Below, piece after piece: positions 1 to 6,605 of a DNA stretch of 10,176 nucleotides. The stretch is taken from NCBI GenBank assembly GCA_900765125.1, contig CAAFQL010000407.1, forward strand, positions 1 to 10,176, read 5' to 3'. The notes below the pieces were generated by a model, which was not told where the DNA came from, ran no database searches, and saw only the letters and a program-made list of their open reading frames with translations. Source of the DNA: Oscillospiraceae bacterium. Its GTDB lineage: Bacteria > Bacillota > Clostridia > Oscillospirales > Ruminococcaceae. The stretch's first letter is position 1. Every line of letters starts with the position of its first letter. A program made the translations under genes and the position numbers.

Positions 1-25
1 AAAAGCGGCACCCCGTGCCGCTTTT
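1..25 (-). terminator. Intrinsic terminator after the HPr-like gene
   Basis: A perfect 11-bp inverted repeat (1-11 with 15-25) has a GC-rich core, GCGGCAC/GTGCCGC, and a 3-nt loop. On both strands the 3' arm ends in TTTT, so it can work in either direction. It lies about 40 nt past the stop codon of the minus-strand HPr-like gene, which fits termination of that transcript. A gene beyond the left edge could share it, but that DNA is not visible. Confidence 0.8.
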
Positions 26-64
26 CCCTCTCTACTATTCTACTCAATCTTTGAAAAACCAAGT

Positions 65-295
65 TTACTTTACAATAAACTTATCAAGTGCTGCTATCAG
101 TTTTTCCGGATCTTCAGTGTGTGCCTGAAGTTTAATTGCCTTAGACAGATCCAGGCTGAAAATACCCATAATTGACTTTGCATCAACTGCATATCTGCCG
201 GAAACCAGATCAATATCGTAATCAAACAGCATTACGGTATTTACGAAATCCTTAACGTCATTGATCGCCTTAAGTTCTACCATTGTTTCAAACAT
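65..295 (-). CDS. HPr-like (Crh-like) protein lacking the catalytic histidine
   Basis: This 76-residue protein has the size and fold pattern of the PTS phosphocarrier HPr. The clearest match is the regulatory-serine region, AKSIMGIFSLD, with Ser41 in the place of Ser46 of Bacillus HPr. The active-site segment that should read GLHARPA around residue 15 is here NDVKDFVN; the only histidine in the protein is His59, near the C terminus. It therefore should not carry phosphate from Enzyme I to sugar permeases. As in Bacillus Crh, which keeps Ser46 but lost His15, a regulatory role after serine phosphorylation by HPr kinase is possible; this is inference. The start at 295 is supported by GGGAGGT 8 nt upstream; the second ATG (283) is too far from it. 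It is monocistronic, with its own promoter and terminator. Confidence 0.82.
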   Translation of the reverse strand: MFETMVELKAINDVKDFVNTVMLFDYDIDLVSGRYAVDAKSIMGIFSLDLSKAIKLQAHTEDPEKLIAALDKFIVK

Positions 296-360
296 AATTC
301 ATTACCTCCCAAGAACCAATTTCTAATGTCCCATCGTGGTTGTATTTATCAGAAAATTAC

Positions 361-381
361 GCAGGTCCTGCAGAAACCTGC
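361..381 (-). other. Hairpin in the 5' leader of the HPr-like gene
   Basis: The repeat GCAGGT/ACCTGC (361-366 with 376-381) encloses a 9-nt loop and lies about 15-30 nt downstream of the likely transcription start of the HPr-like gene. It has no following T-run, so it is not a terminator. It may protect the 5' end of the message or be incidental. Confidence 0.4.
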
Positions 382-399
382 TTGATTTCTGTTGTACAT

Positions 400-428
400 A
401 GCATACCACGATTTATTTTTTTTGTCAA
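400..428 (-). promoter_or_regulatory. Sigma-A promoter of the HPr-like gene
   Basis: On the minus strand there is a perfect -35 box TTGACA (428-423), a 17-nt spacer and a -10 box TATGCT (405-400). Transcription would start near 393, leaving a leader of about 100 nt before the ATG at 295. The near-consensus boxes suggest strong constitutive expression. Confidence 0.8.
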
Positions 429-433
429 GACGA

Positions 434-462
434 TTGCTTTATTTTCGTGATTATAGTATAAT
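434..462 (+). promoter_or_regulatory. Sigma-A promoter of the mtaB-purL unit
   Basis: The plus strand has TTGCTT (434-439), a 17-nt spacer and a perfect TATAAT (457-462). It is back to back with the promoter of the HPr-like gene; the two -35 boxes are only 5 bp apart, so the two units may influence each other. A second TATAAT at 561-566 has no recognisable -35 box and is less likely to be used. Confidence 0.65.
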
Positions 463-468
463 AGAATA

Positions 469-635
469 GTCTCATGGATTCAGGCTTTTAGTCATTGCAA
501 CGAAAGCCGGTAAATTTTTGGTATAGCAGATGATAACGGCGGTTACAATTCGTAACCTTTTATAATAAATTTGTAGGAATTTCCATAACATTTGCACTCA
601 GGCTGTTGTATGCCTGACGAAAGGAGGAGAATATT
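469..635 (+). other. Long structured leader upstream of mtaB
   Basis: From the predicted start near 469 the mtaB-purL message has about 165 nt of leader without a gene. Three small hairpins are visible: GGCTTT/AAAGCC (483-488 with 503-508), GGTTAC/GTAACC (541-546 with 552-557, followed by TTTTATAAT, a possible weak terminator) and TCAGGC/GCCTGA (598-603 with 612-617, immediately before the ribosome binding site). I could not match it to a known riboswitch class. With the HPr-like promoter and leader, this accounts for the whole gene-free stretch 296-635. Confidence 0.4.
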
Positions 636-1955
636 TTGCTCTGTTATTTTTATACATTCGGCTGCAAGGTAAACATCTGTGAAACTGCTGGAATGGAAAG
701 ACTTCTGAAAGAACATGGATATGGAAGTACAAACATATCTTCGGAGGCTGACGTTGCAGTTATAAATTCATGCACTGTTACAGCTTCCGGTGACAGCCGT
801 GTATGCAGTGCGCTTCATAAACTCAGAAAAGAGAATCCAGATATGATAATAGTTCTCACCGGCTGTTATGCTCAAGCATTTCCGGAAAAGGCAATGGAGC
901 TTACAGATGCTGATATTATCATAGGCACTAAAAACAGATCCAAACTGCCTGAACTTATAGATGAGTACATCACAACGAAACAAAAGATCTGCTCAGTATC
1001 GTCCTACGGCAGTGATGATTCATTTGAGCTGTTGAAATGCGATCATTTTTCTAAAAATACAAGAGCATTTCTTAAAATACAGGATGGCTGCAACTGCTTT
1101 TGCACCTACTGCATTATTCCTTATGCCAGAGGAAGATGCCGTTCCATGCCGCTCAATGAGCTGAGATCTGCGGCTGAAGAGCTTGCAGACTCCGGACACC
1201 GTGAGATAGTGCTCTGCGGTATAAATCTTGCATTCTACGGTGCTGAATGGGACGGTTCTCTGCTTGACGCTGTAAAATGTGTTTCAGAAACCGGAGATGT
1301 ACGTATAAGGCTTGGTTCACTTGAACCGGAAAAGATAACGGACAAGCTTCTGTCTGAGCTTAAAGAGGTGCAAAGTTTCTGTCCTCAGTTTCACTTATCC
1401 TTGCAAAGCGGATCAGATACTGTTTTAAAGCGTATGAACCGCCGCTATACTACCGCAGAATATGAAAGTTTATGCAACCTCATAAGAAAACATTTTCAAA
1501 ACGCTGCTATCACAACAGATATTATGGTAGGATTCCCCGGTGAAACACAGGAAGAATTTGAAGAAACGCTTGCATTTTCAGAAAAAATAGGTTTTGCCAA
1601 GATCCATGTATTCCGCTATTCTATAAGACCCGGCACTGCTGCGGCAAAAATGAAAAATCAGGTTCAGGAAAGCGTTAAAACTGAAAGAATGCGCATTTTA
1701 CAGAATTTAGGCGAAAATCTACAAAAAAAACACTTTAAAAGTCTTATAGGACACACTGTCCCTGTACTTTTTGAACGTGAAAAAGGCGACGGTTTCCATA
1801 CAGGTCATGCACCTGATGGAACTGTAGTAAAAATTCCCGAAAAAAATACAAAAAAAAGTTTGCGTAAATCATTATTTTATGTTACAATAGAAAAGAGTGA
1901 TGCCGCAGGCTGCTATGGTCACTTATGTAACAGCAGTTCTGCAAATCCAACATGA
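636..1955 (+). CDS. mtaB: tRNA (t6A37) C2-methylthiotransferase MtaB
   Basis: A radical-SAM enzyme of the methylthiotransferase family that converts t6A to ms2t6A at position 37, next to the anticodon of ANN-decoding tRNAs. The order is typical: an N-terminal UPF0004 domain with three cluster ligands, Cys10 (TFGCKVN), Cys46 (NSCTVTA) and Cys77 (TGCY); a radical-SAM barrel from about 140 with Cys152, Cys156 and Cys159 (CxxxCxxC); and a C-terminal TRAM-like domain from about 370. The 439-residue length is close to Bacillus YqeV/MtaB (about 450). The early TFGCKVN motif and the YqeV-like pattern favour MtaB over MiaB or RimO. The start is TTG: AAGGAGG lies 8 nt upstream, and the cysteine motif begins within ten residues. 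The 3' end has runs of 7-8 A but the frame is intact. purL starts 12 nt after the stop, so the two are probably co-transcribed. Confidence 0.92.
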   Translation: MLCYFYTFGCKVNICETAGMERLLKEHGYGSTNISSEADVAVINSCTVTASGDSRVCSALHKLRKENPDMIIVLTGCYAQAFPEKAMELTDADIIIGTKNRSKLPELIDEYITTKQKICSVSSYGSDDSFELLKCDHFSKNTRAFLKIQDGCNCFCTYCIIPYARGRCRSMPLNELRSAAEELADSGHREIVLCGINLAFYGAEWDGSLLDAVKCVSETGDVRIRLGSLEPEKITDKLLSELKEVQSFCPQFHLSLQSGSDTVLKRMNRRYTTAEYESLCNLIRKHFQNAAITTDIMVGFPGETQEEFEETLAFSEKIGFAKIHVFRYSIRPGTAAAKMKNQVQESVKTERMRILQNLGENLQKKHFKSLIGHTVPVLFEREKGDGFHTGHAPDGTVVKIPEKNTKKSLRKSLFYVTIEKSDAAGCYGHLCNSSSANPT

Positions 1956-1967
1956 AGGAGTAATACT

Positions 1968-4900
1968 ATGTCTGTTTATCGAATTTATGTAGAAAAGAAA
2001 CCAGAATTTGCGGTTGAGGCTCAGTCTGTTTTAGGCGACCTCCAGACTGCGCTGCGTACAAATGTAACCGGTGTTCGTGTTTTCAATCGCTATGATGCTG
2101 ACCGTCTCACACAAGAAGCTTTTGAAAAAGCTGTACCAACTGTTTTCTCTGAGCCTGCTGTTGATAATGTTTACAGCGAACTGCCAAAGCTTGCAGGCAA
2201 TCAGCGTATGTTTGCTACAGAGTATCTTCCCGGTCAGTTTGATCAGAGGGCTGACAGCTGCGAGCAGTGTATACAGATCCTGCTTCAAGGTGAACGCTGC
2301 CGTGTACGTTCCGCACAAATCTATATCATCAGCGGAAATATTACCGACGATGAATTTGAAAAGGTAAAATCTTACCTCATCAACCCTGTAGAGCGACGTG
2401 AGGCTGCTATGGAGCTGCCGGAATCGCTTGATGCAAATTATGAGATCCCTGCTACCGTAAAAACCCTTAACGGATTTATTGACCTTACTGTGGCAGAACT
2501 TGCTGACTTTATCAAGGAATATGGTCTTGCTATGGATCTTGAAGATATTAAGTTCTGTCAGAAGTATTTTCGTGATACAGAAAAGCGTGACCCCACCATT
2601 ACTGAAATACGCATGATAGATACCTATTGGTCTGACCATTGCCGTCACACCACATTCCTTACCAACATTGAAAATGCCGATATTAAAACTCCATATATCA
2701 AGGAAACTTATGATGATTATCTGAGTATCCGCAGTGAGCTTGGCAGAGATTCTAAACCGATCACTCTTATGGATATGGCTACACTTGCTGTTCGCAAGCT
2801 GAAGGCTGACGGTAAACTGAATGATCTTGACGAGAGTGAAGAGATAAACGCTTGTTCCGTTAAGATAAAGGTTGATATTGACGGCAGAGAAGAGGACTGG
2901 ATCCTCATGTTCAAGAATGAGACTCACAATCATCCTACTGAAATAGAACCTTTCGGCGGTGCTGCTACCTGCCTTGGAGGTGCTATCCGTGATCCGCTGT
3001 CAGGACGTTCATATGTATATCAGGCAATGCGTGTAACAGGTGCAGCTAATCCGCTTGTTCCTATTGCTGATACCATCTCAGGCAAGCTTCCTCAGAGAAA
3101 GATAACTCAGGGTGCTGCAAATGGCTACAGCTCCTACGGCAATCAGATTGGTCTTGCTACAGGTCATGTATCTGAAGTTTATCATCCGGGTTATATGGCT
3201 AAGCGTATGGAAATAGGCGCTGTTTTAGGGGCTGCTCCTGCGTCAAATATAAGAAGAGAAGCTCCGCAGCCGGGCGACGTTGTAATTCTCCTCGGCGGTA
3301 AGACAGGCCGTGACGGCTGCGGCGGTGCTACAGGTTCTTCTAAGTCTCACACTGTTGAATCTCTTGAATCCTGCGGTGCAGAAGTTCAGAAGGGTAACGC
3401 TCCTGAAGAACGTAAGCTCCAGAGACTTTTCCGCAATCCTTTTGTTACACAGATGATCAAACGCTGCAATGACTTTGGTGCAGGCGGTGTTTCAGTGGCT
3501 ATCGGCGAACTGACTGACGGTCTTGATATTGATCTCAACGCAGTTCCTAAGAAATATGACGGTCTGGACGGTACGGAAATAGCTATTTCCGAATCACAGG
3601 AACGTATGGCTGTCGTTGTTTCAGAACACGAAGCCGACAGATTCCTTCGTGAAGCAGCTAAGGAAAACCTTGAAGCAACTATAGTTGCAACTGTAAAGGC
3701 AGATCCAAGACTTACTATGAATTGGAATGGCAATGTTATCGTTGACCTATCCCGTGAATTTCTTAATTCAAACGGTGCGCCTAAGTACACCGATGTTGTT
3801 ATAGAATCTCCTAAGATCACACCTGTAAACGCCATGGAAGACCGTGCTGAAAGCTGGAGTGAGCTTATGGCTAACCTGAATGTATGTTCTCAAAAGGGTC
3901 TTATCGAAAAGTTTGACTCCACCATTGGTGCAGGCACTGTTCTTATGCCTTTCGGCGGTGCATATCAGCTTTCACCGTCACAGGCTATGGCTGCTAAGAT
4001 ACCGGTTCTCCGTGGTGAAACAAATACCTGTTCACTAATGGGATGGGGCTTTAATCCGCTTATCAGTGAAAACAGTCCGTATCATGGTGCAATGTGTGCT
4101 GTTGTTTCTTCTATCGCAAAGGTAGTGGCAGCAGGCGGCAGCTGGCATCACTGCTGGCTTACATTCCAGGAATATTTTGAAAGAACACAGAATACACCAT
4201 CACGCTGGGGCAAGCCTATGGCTGCACTTCTGGGTGCATTTAAGGCACAGCTTGAGCTGTCATGCGGTTCTATCGGGGGTAAGGACTCCATGTCCGGTAC
4301 ATTTGAGAATATTGATGTACCTCCTACACTGGTTTCATTTGCTGTTTCTACTGCAAATGCGGATAAGGTTGTTTCCACAGAATTCAAAAAGACAGGAAGC
4401 ACAGTAATTCAGATCCGTCCTCAATATGACGAAAACGGCCTGCCTGTATTTGACAGCATCAGAGAGAATTTTGACAAGCTTGAAAAGATCATTGCTGACG
4501 GCAGAGCTGCTGCTGTTTGGGCTGTTGATTTTGGCGGCGTTGCAGAAGGTATCGCTAAAATGGCATTTGGTAACCGAATTGGTTTCAGCTTTGCTAAGAA
4601 GCTTTCCGCAGAAGAATTGTTCCAGCCATGTGCAGGTGCATTTATCGTTGAGCTTACAGGAGAGGCACAGCAGGACGAAGAAGTTATCGGTACAACAACT
4701 AAGGCTCAGACAATTGCAGCTTTTGACTATACACTTAACCTTGATGACCTTATCGGTGTATGGGAAAAGAAGCTTGAGCCTGTATTTCCATGCCGTATCA
4801 AGACTACCACCGAAGTTCCTGAGACTTATTCTTACAGCCGCACAGAAACTCTTACAGCAGGAATCAAGGAAGCTCGTCCTCGTGTTCTTATCCCTGTATT

Positions 4901-5672
4901 CCCCGGTACTAACTGCGAATATGATACAGCAAGAATCTTTGAGCGTGCAGGCGCAAGAGCTGAGGTATTTGTTATAAAGAACCTCTCTGCTGCTGCTATC
5001 GAAGAGTCTGTTGACACCTTTGCAATGCTTATCAAAAATTCTCAGATAATCATGATACCCGGTGGTTTCAGCGGCGGTGATGAACCTGATGGCAGCGGTA
5101 AGTTCATTACAGCATTCTTCCGCAACCCGAAGATCAAGGATGCTGTTCACAACTTGCTCCAGAACCGTGACGGTCTTATGCTTGGTATTTGTAATGGTTT
5201 CCAAGCGCTTATAAAGCTTGGACTTGTTCCTTATGGTGAAATTACAGATATGAAGAATGATTCACCTACACTGACATTCAACACAATTGCACGTCATCAG
5301 TCCATGCTTGTAAATACAAGAATCGCTTCCAACAAGTCACCTTGGCTCTATGGCTGCAAGCCGGGAGACATTCACACAGTTGCAATCTCTCACGGTGAAG
5401 GACGTTTTGTAGCACCACAGTCACTCATTGACCAGCTTGCTAAGAATGGTCAGATCGCTACTCAATACGTTGATATGGAAGGCAATCCTACAATGGATAT
5501 TCATTTCAATCCTAACACTTCTATGGCTGCGATCGAGGGAATCACTTCTCCTGACGGCAGAGTATTTGGTAAAATGGGTCATAGCGAACGTATTGGTAAG
5601 AATCTTTATAGAAATGTTCCCGGTGAAAAAGACCAGAGGATTTTCCAGAGCGGTGTAGATTATTTTAAATAA
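1968..5672 (+). CDS. purL: Phosphoribosylformylglycinamidine synthase, one-chain form
   Basis: Catalyses the fourth step of de novo purine synthesis: FGAR + glutamine + ATP gives FGAM. At 1234 residues it is the long form, with PurS, PurL and PurQ functions in one chain, resembling the clostridial-type family; many Bacilli use three separate proteins. Visible parts in order: PurS-like N terminus (about 1-150); linker with DHCRH (223-227); synthetase core with KNETHNHP (316-323), a glycine-rich GGKTGRDGCGGATGSS segment and GSIGGKDSMSG; and a class I glutamine amidotransferase domain from about 970. That domain has nucleophile Cys1075 (LGICNGFQ) and partners His1205 and Glu1207 (GHSER), so ammonia release and transfer look intact. 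AAGGAG, 7 nt before the ATG, overlaps the mtaB stop. The gene is followed by a repeat-type terminator at 5724. No frameshift is seen. Confidence 0.97.
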   Translation: MSVYRIYVEKKPEFAVEAQSVLGDLQTALRTNVTGVRVFNRYDADRLTQEAFEKAVPTVFSEPAVDNVYSELPKLAGNQRMFATEYLPGQFDQRADSCEQCIQILLQGERCRVRSAQIYIISGNITDDEFEKVKSYLINPVERREAAMELPESLDANYEIPATVKTLNGFIDLTVAELADFIKEYGLAMDLEDIKFCQKYFRDTEKRDPTITEIRMIDTYWSDHCRHTTFLTNIENADIKTPYIKETYDDYLSIRSELGRDSKPITLMDMATLAVRKLKADGKLNDLDESEEINACSVKIKVDIDGREEDWILMFKNETHNHPTEIEPFGGAATCLGGAIRDPLSGRSYVYQAMRVTGAANPLVPIADTISGKLPQRKITQGAANGYSSYGNQIGLATGHVSEVYHPGYMAKRMEIGAVLGAAPASNIRREAPQPGDVVILLGGKTGRDGCGGATGSSKSHTVESLESCGAEVQKGNAPEERKLQRLFRNPFVTQMIKRCNDFGAGGVSVAIGELTDGLDIDLNAVPKKYDGLDGTEIAISESQERMAVVVSEHEADRFLREAAKENLEATIVATVKADPRLTMNWNGNVIVDLSREFLNSNGAPKYTDVVIESPKITPVNAMEDRAESWSELMANLNVCSQKGLIEKFDSTIGAGTVLMPFGGAYQLSPSQAMAAKIPVLRGETNTCSLMGWGFNPLISENSPYHGAMCAVVSSIAKVVAAGGSWHHCWLTFQEYFERTQNTPSRWGKPMAALLGAFKAQLELSCGSIGGKDSMSGTFENIDVPPTLVSFAVSTANADKVVSTEFKKTGSTVIQIRPQYDENGLPVFDSIRENFDKLEKIIADGRAAAVWAVDFGGVAEGIAKMAFGNRIGFSFAKKLSAEELFQPCAGAFIVELTGEAQQDEEVIGTTTKAQTIAAFDYTLNLDDLIGVWEKKLEPVFPCRIKTTTEVPETYSYSRTETLTAGIKEARPRVLIPVFPGTNCEYDTARIFERAGARAEVFVIKNLSAAAIEESVDTFAMLIKNSQIIMIPGGFSGGDEPDGSGKFITAFFRNPKIKDAVHNLLQNRDGLMLGICNGFQALIKLGLVPYGEITDMKNDSPTLTFNTIARHQSMLVNTRIASNKSPWLYGCKPGDIHTVAISHGEGRFVAPQSLIDQLAKNGQIATQYVDMEGNPTMDIHFNPNTSMAAIEGITSPDGRVFGKMGHSERIGKNLYRNVPGEKDQRIFQSGVDYFK

Positions 5673-5705
5673 AAGTTTAGATTAATAAAGCTTTTAGTTC
5701 AGCGT

Positions 5706-5775
5706 AAAATTTGGCATAATAATAAGGCTTTCTGTTAATGTTAAGTACATAACAGAAAGCCTTGTTTTAATTTTA
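5706..5775 (+). terminator. purL terminator; copy 1 of a dispersed hairpin repeat
   Basis: A 14-bp perfect stem (5724-5737 with 5750-5763, arm AAGGCTTTCTGTTA) encloses a 12-nt loop and is followed by GTTTTAATTTTA. The hairpin starts 51 nt after the purL stop. Stem, left flank (GCATAATAAT), loop and tail recur in two other copies (6522-6592 and 8214-8282, both on the minus strand), so this is a repeated unit and not only a terminator. Confidence 0.8.
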
Positions 5776-5807
5776 ATAAAAAACATATGTGAAAATTTTA
5801 ACTTAAC

Positions 5808-5835
5808 AAAAAGCATAGCAAAGCGACAACTTTGC
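5808..5835 (-). terminator. Possible weak terminator after the XRE regulator
   Basis: On the minus strand, GCAAAG/CTTTGC (5835-5830 with 5823-5818, 6-nt loop) is followed after TATGC by TTTTT (5812-5808). It lies about 45 nt past the regulator's stop. The stem is short and the T-run is offset, so efficiency is doubtful. The copy 1 hairpin further on could back it up. Confidence 0.4.
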
Positions 5836-5877
5836 CAATATTTTACATTTTCTTTATTCAAGACAATTTGCTTTTTA

Positions 5878-6123
5878 TTATTTTAACTCCTGTGGCAAAT
5901 CATCAAAATCTTTTGTACTGAAAAATTCACCAAGAGTAATGCCAAAGCCATCGCATAAAATTTTCAAAGTAACAACGGAAACATTATGACGTTTTGGATC
6001 TAACAGGGAATATACTGTTGATGGCGTAACGCCAGAACGATTTGCAAGTTCATTTGGCTTTATATTCTGCATTTCACAAAGTTCATAAATGCGACTGACT
6101 ATTGTATCTTTTACTCCCATCAT
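5878..6123 (-). CDS. XRE/Cro-CI family DNA-binding regulator
   Basis: This 81-residue protein is essentially one helix-turn-helix domain. The segment KPNELANRSGVTPSTVYSLL (about residues 22-41) is the classic helix-turn-recognition helix of the Cro/CI (HTH_3) fold, followed by VVTLKILCDGFGITLGEFF, the typical fourth and fifth helices. No ligand-binding or dimerisation domain is attached. There are two adjacent ATGs (6123 and 6120); GAAAGGAGG lies 5 and 8 nt upstream of them, so the second may actually be preferred, changing one residue. It is divergent from the 62-residue gene at 6234, across a palindromic control region that it probably binds itself. The target genes are unknown. The pair is AT-rich compared with purL, which may hint at acquisition. 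Confidence 0.85.
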   Translation of the reverse strand: MMGVKDTIVSRIYELCEMQNIKPNELANRSGVTPSTVYSLLDPKRHNVSVVTLKILCDGFGITLGEFFSTKDFDDLPQELK

Positions 6124-6144
6124 AAATGCCTCCTTTCTATTATT

Positions 6145-6153
6145 ATTGTATCA
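6145..6153 (-). promoter_or_regulatory. Extended -10 promoter of the XRE regulator
   Basis: The minus strand reads TGATACAAT (6153-6145), a TGn extended -10 element. No good -35 box is present at the proper distance; part of the central palindrome (6167-6178) occupies that place. The start would be near 6138, giving a very short leader before the ribosome binding site. Confidence 0.55.
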
Positions 6154-6166
6154 AAAGCTATGTTTT

Positions 6167-6186
6167 TGCGTATACGCACTTGCGTA
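6167..6186. promoter_or_regulatory. Candidate operator of the XRE regulator
   Basis: TGCGTATACGCA (6167-6178) is a perfect 12-bp palindrome and is followed 2 bp later by a third half-site, TGCGTA (6181-6186). It sits midway between the two divergent genes, over the -35 region of the minus-strand promoter, and its extra half-site overlaps the plus-strand -35 box (6180-6185). This position would let one dimeric regulator control both promoters. Binding by the adjacent XRE protein is inference. Confidence 0.6.
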
Positions 6187-6208
6187 ATCACTGTAGATTT
6201 GATATAAT
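6180..6208 (+). promoter_or_regulatory. Promoter of the 62-residue gene
   Basis: TTGCGT (6180-6185), a 17-nt spacer and TATAAT (6203-6208), with an extended -10 TG at 6200-6201. The perfect -10 suggests a strong promoter when not repressed. The -35 box overlaps the TGCGTA half-site. Confidence 0.7.
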
Positions 6209-6233
6209 ATAAAATAGAAAGGAGGCAAAGTTT

Positions 6234-6422
6234 ATGGACAGCTTTAGAGATTCATATGTAACATTATTTCGCAGTGTTACTAAAAGCATCGAAGAACTCG
6301 AAAAACTTACAAGGAAAGAGAATTTGTCTATTAAATCATACACACTAATTGAAAATGAAATTTATAGACTAAAACAAGCTCAGATTATAGCTGAAGAAAA
6401 ATTTATATCTCAGTCTGAATAA
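6234..6422 (+). CDS. Small helical protein of unknown function, divergent from the XRE gene
   Basis: This 62-residue protein was not recognised. It is predicted mostly helical from its charged heptad-like pattern, for example SIEELEKLTRKENL and EIYRLKQAQIIAEEKF; it has no cysteine, no hydrophobic membrane segment and no signal peptide, so a soluble cytoplasmic coiled-coil protein is likely. It is a credible gene: GGAGG lies 8 nt before the ATG and a near-consensus promoter precedes it. It shares a mirror-image control region with the XRE regulator, which suggests joint control. A partner or antagonist of that regulator, or a toxin/antitoxin-like or phage-switch component, is possible, but nothing in the sequence proves this. 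Confidence 0.7.
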   Translation: MDSFRDSYVTLFRSVTKSIEELEKLTRKENLSIKSYTLIENEIYRLKQAQIIAEEKFISQSE

Positions 6423-6521
6423 GTAATATTATATTTCAAAAATACGTTACTTATCCTAAAAAATTGGTCGCTTCACCTCATCTTTTACTATGTCAGAAAA
6501 TTTCGCATATTTTTCTTTTTC

Positions 6522-6592
6522 TAAAATCAAAATAAGGCTTTCTGCTAATGTGAGATTACATAACAGAAAGCCTTATTATTATGCGCAATTTT
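6522..6592 (-). terminator. sigF terminator; copy 2 of the dispersed hairpin repeat
   Basis: A 14-bp stem with one C/A mismatch (6534-6547 with 6561-6574) and a 13-nt loop. Read on the minus strand it is preceded by AAAATTGCGCATAATAAT and followed by ATTTTGATTTTA, matching the flanks of copy 1 on the plus strand; it is therefore inverted relative to copy 1. It starts 31 nt after the sigF stop. It could also stop plus-strand transcription from the 62-residue gene, though its plus-strand tail is poorer in T. Confidence 0.78.
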
Positions 6593-6605
6593 GTTTTAGC
6601 TCTAT

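Larger units (their letters stand above)
6127..6227. repeat. Mirror-image control region (15-bp inverted repeat)
   Basis: Arms 6127-6141 and 6213-6227 are perfect 15-bp inverted repeats (AATAGAAAGGAGGCA outward on each strand) and contain the ribosome binding sites of both flanking genes. The symmetry continues inward imperfectly to the -10 elements: TTTGATACAAT on the minus strand and TTTGATATAAT on the plus strand. About 30 bp of promoter plus ribosome binding site is thus present twice in opposite orientation. Confidence 0.85.

Noticed and set aside
469..635. Purine, preQ1 or THF riboswitch before mtaB-purL
   Set aside because: I could not find the conserved core sequences of these classes; only short unspecific hairpins are visible.
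1838..1860. Runs of 7-8 A near the 3' end of mtaB as a programmed frameshift site
   Set aside because: The reading frame is continuous through a plausible TRAM-like domain to a stop that fits the purL spacing, so no frameshift is needed.
2031..2933. Long minus-strand open frame (300 codons) inside purL
   Set aside because: It lies wholly opposite a strongly conserved purL segment, has no recognisable domain, and reflects the codon use of purL.
4335..5204. Long minus-strand open frame (289 codons) opposite the 3' half of purL
   Set aside because: Cysteine- and serine-rich shadow translation with no family resemblance; the plus strand carries intact PurL motifs.
6420..6453. Inverted repeat TAAGTAA/TTACTTA just after the 62-residue gene
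   Set aside because: Only 7 AT-rich bp with a 20-nt loop and no following T-run; too weak to call a terminator.
6534..6574. Possible inversion of the loop in repeat copy 2 relative to its flanks
   Set aside because: The loop matches copy 1 about equally well in both orientations because it is itself nearly palindromic, so no direction can be assigned.
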